From: Xenopus tropicalis
Lineage: Eukaryota > Chordata > Amphibia > Anura > Pipidae
NCBI RefSeq assembly: GCF_000004195.4
Contig: NC_030679.2
Coordinates: 16,905,212 to 16,969,211 of the forward strand
Direction: 5' to 3'
DNA: 64,000 nt
Part shown: piece by piece, positions 57,875 to 64,000 of the stretch
Numbering within the stretch: position 1 is the stretch's first letter
Layout: every line of letters begins with the position of its first letter
The notes under the pieces: generated by a model
The model's database searches: none
What the model saw: only the letters and a program-made list of their open reading frames with translations
Told to the model about the DNA's origin: nothing
Position numbers and translations under genes: made by a program

Positions 57875-58675
57875 TGGGAGTTATTTAGATGGGTTGGACA
57901 ATATGGACGTATCTTTTTTTCAACCCAAACAAACTATGCAATTGTAATTAACCCCCATACAGGTACCTTTCCCACACTGAGCTGTCTCCCCTTCGCGCCC
58001 CGTTGATCCCCATGGAACACTGCACCACACGCTTTTTTGATGAGTGCGACACTGACAACGATAAATACATTGCCTTAGAAGAATGGGCCAAGTGCTTTGG
58101 AATCAAAGAACGTAAGTACTGAGGCAACAGGATTACATAGCTAGCAAAATTTCCAATGTAGAATTAATTTTTGGTCTTAACACAGGGAGACCCTGTGACC
58201 AGCTTGGCTTTGAGTATTACTTATGTACCATAAAGGACAATGTTACCCATACTGTACATTAAAAGAATATTAGGAGTCTCTGGGGGGTTCCGTAAACTAT
58301 ATGTTTACAGAACCCACCAGTGCAGGCTGAGTTATACAGGGAACTCTGAGTATCACCCATGTATTATAAAGGATAACATGCCCCCTACAGTAAATAATAA
58401 GAATATGAGAAGTTACTGAGGTGCTCTGTGACCATTTACAGAGGAATTATGTAGCTCTATAAAGGCCCAGAGTGCTGATATATTTGCTTATGATAGACTT
58501 CAGATATCCTCATACTTGATGAAGATAAAAGTACTGCTAGTTAATGATGATTTCCTAAGCACTGTTTATAAGAATGCAACTTGTAGATTTTTAGAATGTA
58601 TGCACATTTTTTCCATTTAACTCTTCAATTTCCTTCTTTCTTGCAGAGGACGTGGATAAGGATATGATTGTCTAA
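52481..58675 (+). CDS. sparc: SPARC (osteonectin/BM-40), complete coding region over nine exons
   Basis: Secreted collagen- and calcium-binding matricellular protein. CDS joins 52481-52537, 52618-52671, 53027-53114, 53296-53417, 54784-54904, 56923-57056, 57566-57714, 57963-58111 and 58647-58675: 903 nt, 300 aa, against about 303 in mammals. All introns are GT/AG and all phases join. Domains: signal peptide [17 protein letters not shown] (1-17); acidic Glu-rich N-terminal domain (~18-66); follistatin-like Cys-rich domain (~67-147) with the NKT glycosylation site at 113 and the KGHK copper-binding motif at 134-137; extracellular Ca-binding domain (~148-300) with the [14 protein letters not shown] helix and a canonical EF-hand loop, [12 protein letters not shown], at 271-282. 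No disabling change seen. MITEs and a CR1 tail sit in four introns but no exon is touched. The upstream exon is non-coding and unlocated. Confidence 0.97.
52618..52671 (+). CDS. sparc: SPARC acidic-domain exon A
   Basis: 18 codons ([18 protein letters not shown]), acceptor CATCCAG, donor GTAGGA. An alternative acceptor six bases downstream (CAACAG) would remove two Gln. Confidence 0.93.
53027..53114 (+). CDS. sparc: SPARC acidic-domain exon B
   Basis: 88 nt, [17 protein letters not shown] followed by a Glu run; acceptor TTATAG, donor GTAAGT; ends in phase 1. Confidence 0.95.
53296..53417 (+). CDS. sparc: SPARC follistatin-domain exon A
   Basis: 122 nt; [18 protein letters not shown] followed by CVCQDPSTC; acceptor TTGATAG, donor GTAAGT. 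Confidence 0.96.
54254..54465. mobile_element. MITE in SPARC intron
   Basis: AGGGATTCTGTCACAGGAAAACATG ... ATCATGACAGAATCCCT, flanked right by TTAA (54466-54469) and left by TTGA. TTAA-type frog MITE between the two follistatin-domain exons. Confidence 0.75.
54784..54904 (+). CDS. sparc: SPARC follistatin-domain exon B with KGHK
   Basis: 121 nt; [20 protein letters not shown] and the [14 protein letters not shown] end; acceptor TTCCACAG, donor GTGAGT; ends in phase 1. Confidence 0.97.
56323..56407. mobile_element. Short TTAA MITE in SPARC intron
   Basis: 85 bp; AGGCGATATACACCTTCC ... GAAGGTGGTTTATGTCCCCT with TTAA on both sides (56319-56322, 56408-56411). Confidence 0.72.
56923..57056 (+). 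CDS. sparc: SPARC EC-domain exon A
   Basis: 134 nt, including the [15 protein letters not shown] helix; acceptor ACTTATAG, donor GTGAGT; ends in phase 0. Confidence 0.97.
57084..57374. mobile_element. Tc1/mariner-type MITE in SPARC intron
   Basis: 291 bp; CAGGTATGGGATCCCTTATCCGG ... GGTCCCATACCTG, TA on both sides. Same family as 27908-28171. Fills more than half of a 509-bp intron. Confidence 0.85.
57566..57714 (+). CDS. sparc: SPARC EC-domain exon B (collagen-binding region)
   Basis: 149 nt, [15 protein letters not shown] to [17 protein letters not shown]; acceptor GTACCAG, donor GTAGGT; ends in phase 2. Confidence 0.97.
57833..57943 (+). repeat. TA microsatellite plus CR1 3'-tail remnant in SPARC intron
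   Basis: (GT)n(TA)n to 57870, then TTATTTAGATGGGTTGGACAATATGG...TCTTTTTTTCAACCC, matching the end of the CR1 at 6610-6660. About 20 bp before the EF-hand exon. Confidence 0.8.
57963..58111 (+). CDS. sparc: SPARC EF-hand exon
   Basis: 149 nt with [12 protein letters not shown] and the EF-hand loop; acceptor CCATACAG, donor GTAAGT. The acceptor tract lies only ~20 bp after a CR1 tail remnant. Confidence 0.97.
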
Positions 58676-59370
58676 GCAACACCGATGACTCCTGTCTGTG
58701 CATCTTTTATTTGTGTTGTATTTTATTTTGTATCTCCTCTTTTCACCCTTTAGTTTGGAATATTTGTCTACTGGGGTTGGGCAGCAAAGGTGCTAACTTA
58801 GAAAACATTATTAACGGTGCTAAATCGAACAAGTAATAAAACTCAATAGCAAGCGGAGGAGATCAAAGCGTCGTCACCACTAGCTCTGAATTCCAGTGTC
58901 TGGCCAGTTATGCTTCTCTTTTCCTTTCATAGACTGTCCAACTCCTAATGCCATCTTCATCCTAAGTCTTAACCTATTGTTATATCTTCCTGAAAACACA
59001 GTGTTAAAGCAGGACTTTAACCCCTTCATCTGCTGGAGCAGCCCTCTAGCAATTAAGGGGTTAACCCCTGACTGGATGCAGGGGGTAGGAGGTTGGGGGT
59101 TTTGTAACAAGGAAAGGGTGGGTATGGGCTTAGTTTTTAAGGGGGGTGGTGGTTTAGCCTGACCCCTCTTATAAAGCATTTCTGCCAGAATGTCTCTATA
59201 TTTTATTTAGACGATTCGGCTTACTTTTATTGACATCACTGCACGCCATTCAACTCAGAGAATAAACAATGAAAAATGCTCCTTTTGTTATGTCCCTGCG
59301 CTTATGCCCTGTGTTACACGCTTGCCAGTGTCAACATGTAGAGAAATAAAATATTTCATAGGTGCTTCTT
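58647..59370 (+). CDS. sparc: SPARC last exon (coding to 58675) and 3'UTR
   Basis: Acceptor TTCTTGCAG; codes the last residues (DVDKDMIV), TAA 58673-58675. AATAAA signals stand at 58835-58840, 59261-59266 and 59345-59350, the last being the likeliest main site from the ~680-nt UTR length. Confidence 0.9.
59017..59064 (+). other. Inverted repeat in SPARC 3'UTR
   Basis: TTAACCCCTT (59017-59026) and AAGGGGTTAA (59055-59064) can pair in the mRNA across a 28-nt loop. Confidence 0.6.
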
Positions 59371-60613
59371 TAACAAAAAGGAATCACCTTGTACCTGTAA
59401 AATGATTTGAGGCTATGGTAGATTTTATCAAGAAACTGAAACAATACTTTATAGAAAAAAGTGACAAAAAAATAAAAATTTGACTCAATCTTTAGAATTT
59501 GGGGCATTCTACGTGTATCTGCCCCATTACCAGGTTCTGATATATTCACCACGATAAAGATTGCATTGATGTCTATGAGACTATTCACACTAGCAACTCA
59601 GCAAAGTAATGTCCGGGGTAAAAGGGCACAGTTATTGGCATATTTGTTAACCATGTTTGTAACCATGCCTGTTAGTCACCTTTGTATGTGTGCGAGACTA
59701 AGATGACAGAGGTAGACAGGCTGAATCAACACTGGAAATCCAGTCTTTAGGTCAGCATAGAGCAGCCTTTCTATACAGGGTGTCTCATAAGAGATTTTAA
59801 TTGCTTGTAAACAATGAAAAATTTGATCTGGGTTTCTGATCCTATGCAAAGTCTAAGGTTTGTGGCATTGATTAGATGTATCGAAGAACTAAAACCTGAA
59901 AATGAATACGGCTTTATTGTAAATGCTGTATTTTATATACTAAACATTCTGTACTAGCCTAGAGTATCAGCAGGCCTATAACAGTAAACAGATCATCAAA
60001 CTGTGCACATCAGCACCCCATCTTGGATCTTGTAAGGCATCTTTTGAGTGACTGCACATGCTCAGTGTGATTTGGGCAGCTGTTGAGAAGCTAAGCTAGG
60101 GGGTCTTTGAAAATGCTAACACATTAGCAAAATGTAAAATCACCCAAATAAGCTAATGCACGTAGCTGATTATAATCAAGTATAATGAAATTATGCTGAT
60201 TTTATGCTGTCATGTAATATAAATCTTAATGGCTTCTCAGCCTTGTATTGTGACTTTTATATTCTAACTCCCATATGTAATAAAAAAAAGCACTAAATTT
60301 GCCTGGTAGCAGTAAACCATAGCAACAATAATATTTTTGCTTTTAAACAGGTGACCAGTAAATTCTACCTGCTAATTAGTTTCTATCGGCTACTGCTCCT
60401 GGGCAAACTTTAATTACATAACCCGAAAAGTGTATACAGTATATTGGAAATTGGTCCCAAAGGACAGCAGTCCATCTTCTTCATAGGCACAGCCCTTTTA
60501 CTGCTAAAGGGATGTAGTGGCCTTAGGGTAGTTAGAAAGCCCACGACACAAGGATATAGCATGTCTAGCCTTATTCTTTGTTGAGCTTTAGATATTCTTT
60601 AAATTCCATATCT
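59371..60613. other. Intergenic downstream of SPARC
   Basis: No gene or repeat structure supported. Confidence 0.4.
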
Positions 60614-60671
60614 AATGGGGCTGCTGGCTGCAGGAAAAAGAACAACTTAATAGAACAAGTTAAAATAGCAT
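60614..60671. repeat. 57-bp dispersed direct repeat, copy 1
   Basis: ATGGGGCTGCTGGCTGCAGG... ending GTTAAAATAGCAT; copy 2 at 61630-61687 differs by one base (T/C in the middle). Confidence 0.85.
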
Positions 60672-61505
60672 CTACAGTGTAATACAAGAGGTTTATTGAG
60701 TGAATTACCAACATTCAAAATGTGAATCCTCTTATCTGCACAACAAGAAGTGATAAGTGCAAAGAAATCTACTTCTCAAAGACTACTTTAAAGGTGAAAA
60801 CACAAATGAATGTTTTTAAATATTGCATTATGTAAGCTTTATATACATATCCAGTGGATTCCAAATGAGGGACCCTATAATTGGTCCAACGAAAGAAACA
60901 TTAACCACAAGACTGGAAAATTTGATACTAACATGGTTGTTTAGCATTATAATTGGCTAGCAGCCATTTTTATCTGGTAGATTGTAAACAATTGTAGAAT
61001 TACATTGAGCATTTTTCCCACAATTATTAATCAATAAGGGGGGACTGATTTGCTTTATGAAAAGTAAGGCACTACCAGAAGAGGTTTAAGGAACACCTTT
61101 GGTTGGGTCTTCTTAACATGTAAACCTGGGATCCAGTCTGACTTGGAGTTCACCTCACTGACACATGGGGACATTTTTAGTCTATTTGGCAAAGCACCAA
61201 CAATCACCAAAGGTGCTAATTTTCTTACATAGGTGCTAAATTGCATGAGTGTACTCTGCCTTACCAACCAATCAGAATAGTGGCAATCTAAACACACTAC
61301 TGTGCCAGCAGTCAATTAATTCCCATTTAGTAGAATCTCGATTGCCATAAAGCTCCATTCCAAAATGAATTTTCTTTTACATTTATTATTTATTTTATAA
61401 TAATCTTTTACATCTATTCATTCATCATTTTTCTAGGGCAGCCTGTCAATTATCATTTGTTCCTCCTAAGTTAAAGGGGATGGAGTGTTGAAGGTATAAA
61501 GGGAG
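60672..61505. other. Intergenic, no gene recognised
   Basis: A/T-rich sequence without supported features. Confidence 0.4.
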
Positions 61506-61507
61506 AA

Positions 61508-61508
<1 letters not shown>

Positions 61509-61542
<34 letters not shown>
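61509..61542. repeat. (CA)n(TA)n microsatellite
   Basis: ACACACACACACATATATATAT run. Confidence 0.9.
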
Positions 61543-61629
61543 CACCAAACCAAATAATCTGCACCCATGCACCCACTTCCCTTTCAGGGTTCCTTCAGAG
61601 CAGACCTCCTCCTCTTCTATCTCATATGG

Positions 61630-61687
61630 AATGGGGCTGCTGGCTGCAGGAAAAAGAACAACTTAACAGAACAAGTTAAAATAGCAT
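61630..61687. repeat. 57-bp dispersed direct repeat, copy 2
   Basis: See copy 1 at 60614-60671; spacing 1016 bp, same orientation. Confidence 0.85.
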
Positions 61688-62068
61688 TCTCTTCATGGCA
61701 GGTTGCAATTGCCCTTTAAATTGTCCCTCTAAAGTTACATTTCTCTGCAGAACTGTGCTCAGTTCAAAGATAATATCTATGTTGCCATAGGTAAATGGTA
61801 TTTTTTGTACAAGCAATCAGCTGCAGATTTGCCTGTGTATTTCCATGTATGGTTTGTTTCTGACTGACCATACGTCCTAATTGTACATGACAACATGATT
61901 TGCCAAAAAGTCCATATTTTGCACAGGGAATTATAAGAGGTTTGTAACATTACAGGAGCTTTAAACATCTTATACAGTTAAAGTACAAATGATATAAAAT
62001 GTGGCGATGTGACCCTTTAATGATTTATAGCTTCAAACAAACAAATCCAACCAGTCTGAAACAGCAAG

Positions 62069-62275
62069 CAATAAAGGTGGCCATACATGGGCCAATTGTA
62101 GCTGCCGATATTGGTCCCTTAGACCGACTCGGAAACTTATCGGCCCATGTATAGGCAGGACCGATGGGCATGCCTGACCGATATCTAGCCTGAAATTGGC
62201 CAGATATCGATCGGGCAGGTTAAAAGATTTAGTCAGATCGGGGACCCCGAACCGACTGCACCCATTGCTGCCGTT
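62069..62275. repeat. Dispersed frog repeat with internal hairpins
   Basis: AGGTGGCCATACATGGGCCAATTG ... CGATCGGGCAGG ... GGGGACCCCGAAC. The GGTGGCCATACA block is a familiar interspersed repeat start, also seen as TATGGCCACC near 48720. Several self-complementary CGATATCG-type blocks. Confidence 0.6.
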
Positions 62276-62883
62276 ACTCCATCATGAGTGACCCTGTGAA
62301 CATTTTTATTAGACATACTAATATTTAATAAATAATATTTAATGCTAATTCCACCTATCTGAACCTGCTAACCTAACTCTTCCTAAAATAAATATGGGCA
62401 TAATTGTTTAAGTTTATCTAGAAAAAGAAGTGGCATGTAGGCTATCAGTGCCACTTTTTTTTGACCTACTGAGTGCCCTTCCACTGTCCAATGAAATGCA
62501 GTGTTTATAAAGCAGAGGCATGTGGCCCTATCTTACAAACATTTGTGAAATGCAGAGGAGATCCTGTGGGTTTGCTTCTAACTGTTATACAAATGTGCAA
62601 ATCCTTCCACATACACAACCTGCTATCCATCAGCTCCCTCACAGCCCAAAAATTCCACATGCAGTCTGACTTCCTATCAGCATCTCGGCATTCCTTCCAG
62701 CTGAGTCCTCCCTGCTCCTGCCAACAGCCAGCCACAGGGCAGATGTACAAATGTAATATAAACAGATTCCCTCTTCAACCCTTCCGTGATATGTGCACAG
62801 GGAACTGAATGCTTGTAAGCCAGCAGTTTAAGGGTACATCACTAAAGGGGCTGGTACCCCTTGTTATTCTAATATTTACTTTA
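62276..62883. other. Intergenic, no gene recognised
   Basis: A 111-codon frame at 62473-62808 has no protein-like features. Confidence 0.35.
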
Positions 62884-62887
62884 GGTG

Positions 62888-63386
62888 TGTAACTCTTGTT
62901 TGGCTATATTTAGGATAAAGCCAGGCTAGTATTTAGGTGAGAGCATGGGTTACATGTGACTCTCTTTCTTAGGATGGGCCTTCGCTTAGGTGGAAGAGAC
63001 TTGAATGGAGCTGAAGGTGTAGTTGAACTACTTGCTTACTAGGTGCTAACTTTGTCACTTTTCTAGAAAGTGCTACAACAGACCTGCTGTGCTTACTAGA
63101 CCTCGTTCACGGGGCCCTGTCCCCGACTTCTCCAGAGAGGCTGGTATCCTCTGGGGTATATGGCTTGACTGGGGCCTATGTTCTGCTCCCAGGCTCAGTG
63201 GTCCTTCACCCGAGAAGCAGGCCAAAGAGGAGGCCACACCTCCTTGCTAGACGCTATATCAATCTGCAAAGGGTGTGGTCAACCTAAATAGACCCATAGG
63301 GAACAGTGACTTAACTGTAACTAAGTACAAAGGATAGGTAGGTAGGGTTTAAAGTCATAGGGAGCTTAACCCCATGGGTCCCTATA
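62888..63386. repeat. Solo LTR, same family as 34663-35587
   Basis: TGTAACTCTTGTTTGGC ... CCATGGGTCCCTATA, flanked by GGTG (62884-62887 and 63387-63390), a 4-5-bp target duplication. About 500 bp, lacking the ~400-bp inner block present in the 34.7-kb copy. Confidence 0.75.
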
Positions 63387-63390
63387 GGTG

Positions 63391-64000
63391 CCTAAGCTAA
63401 AATCATGAACTTAGTGCTTTCTCAAGTCAAAATAGTGAAATGCATGGTGCTCTCACAACTGAATAATCATAAAAGGGGTTATTCATCTTTGAGTTAACTT
63501 TTAGTATATTGTAGAGACTAATTTTCTGAGACAATTGCAATTGGTCTTGGTGGTTTTGTAATTATTTCACTTTTTGTTCAGAAACTCTCTGGTTTGGTAT
63601 GCCATCCCTGTGAAGGGCGGGGAGGGGAGGCACCTAGGCATACCCCCTCCCCCTACCCATCCTGTACTTTGCATGGCAGTCAGTAGGGCACGGTACATAG
63701 CAATAGCTGGCGCAGCCTGCATTGGGCCATGTCCCTACTGCTACAATGCTAGCTCCGCTTGGCTGTGGGCATCATATTTTTCCCAACAGGGGGTATGTAA
63801 GTCCTCCTGTTGTACTTTTGTGTTGCAATTTTGCAATAACAAGAGAAAAGATATATCAGAAGATTGTGATGAATTACATAAAACAGCTAATATTCACCTA
63901 GGAAGGAAACCCATGCCCTACCTGCTAGCGAGTTTTGCATGTAATCTAAAGTGTTGCATGTAAATTTAAGTGTATAGCAGGCGTTTAAAACAAAAAAGGC
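63391..64000. other. Intergenic to the window edge
   Basis: A 129-codon Cys-rich plus-strand frame (63574-63963) is not supported by motifs. Confidence 0.35.

Noticed and set aside
63574..63963. 129-aa Cys-rich plus-strand ORF at the window end
   Set aside because: No signal peptide, cysteine spacing or splice pattern that fits a family.

Overview
The window is vertebrate nuclear DNA, most likely from a clawed frog (Xenopus). I infer this from a complete multi-exon SPARC gene closest to frog SPARC as I know it, and from dense frog-type repeats: TTAA-flanked T2/Kolobok-like MITEs, hAT and Harbinger MITEs, CR1 and L2 LINEs, Tc1 elements and a Penelope-like element. I cannot separate X. tropicalis from X. 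laevis by eye. There are no operons, CRISPR arrays or recognisable tRNA/rRNA genes.

Layout. 0-9 kb: an old endogenous retrovirus (RNase H/integrase remains, then envelope remains) split by two Harbinger-type MITEs, a 4.4-kb CR1 LINE, a hAT MITE and a truncated Tc1. 9-18 kb: a nest of a Tc1-like remnant, a 5'-truncated Penelope-like element with a clear 12-bp target duplication and a hammerhead-like motif, a full-length Tc1 with an intact transposase frame, and an L2-type LINE split by a second, frame-damaged Tc1. 18-24 kb: degenerate satellite split by a 3.4-kb TTAA-flanked element containing a ~395-bp tandem array, then a G-rich minisatellite. 25-28 kb (minus strand): eight exons of a spinster-like (SPNS) membrane transporter, apparently decaying. 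28-40 kb: MITEs, an inverted second copy of the TTAA-flanked array element, and an LTR element with an unrecognised 333-aa minus-strand ORF. 40-52 kb: mostly intergenic, with a perfect 34-bp-arm palindrome, foldback MITEs, a LINE 3' end and a giant-hairpin MITE. 52.4-59.4 kb: SPARC on the plus strand, nine coding exons giving a 300-aa protein. 59-64 kb: intergenic, with a solo LTR of the same family as the 34.7-kb LTR.

Only SPARC can be called a functional host gene with confidence. The intact Tc1 transposase is the only other clearly recognised full-length coding frame. The rest of the coding content is broken mobile-element sequence, the eroding spinster-like locus and the orphan LTR-element ORF. 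The 5' non-coding exon and promoter of SPARC were not located.
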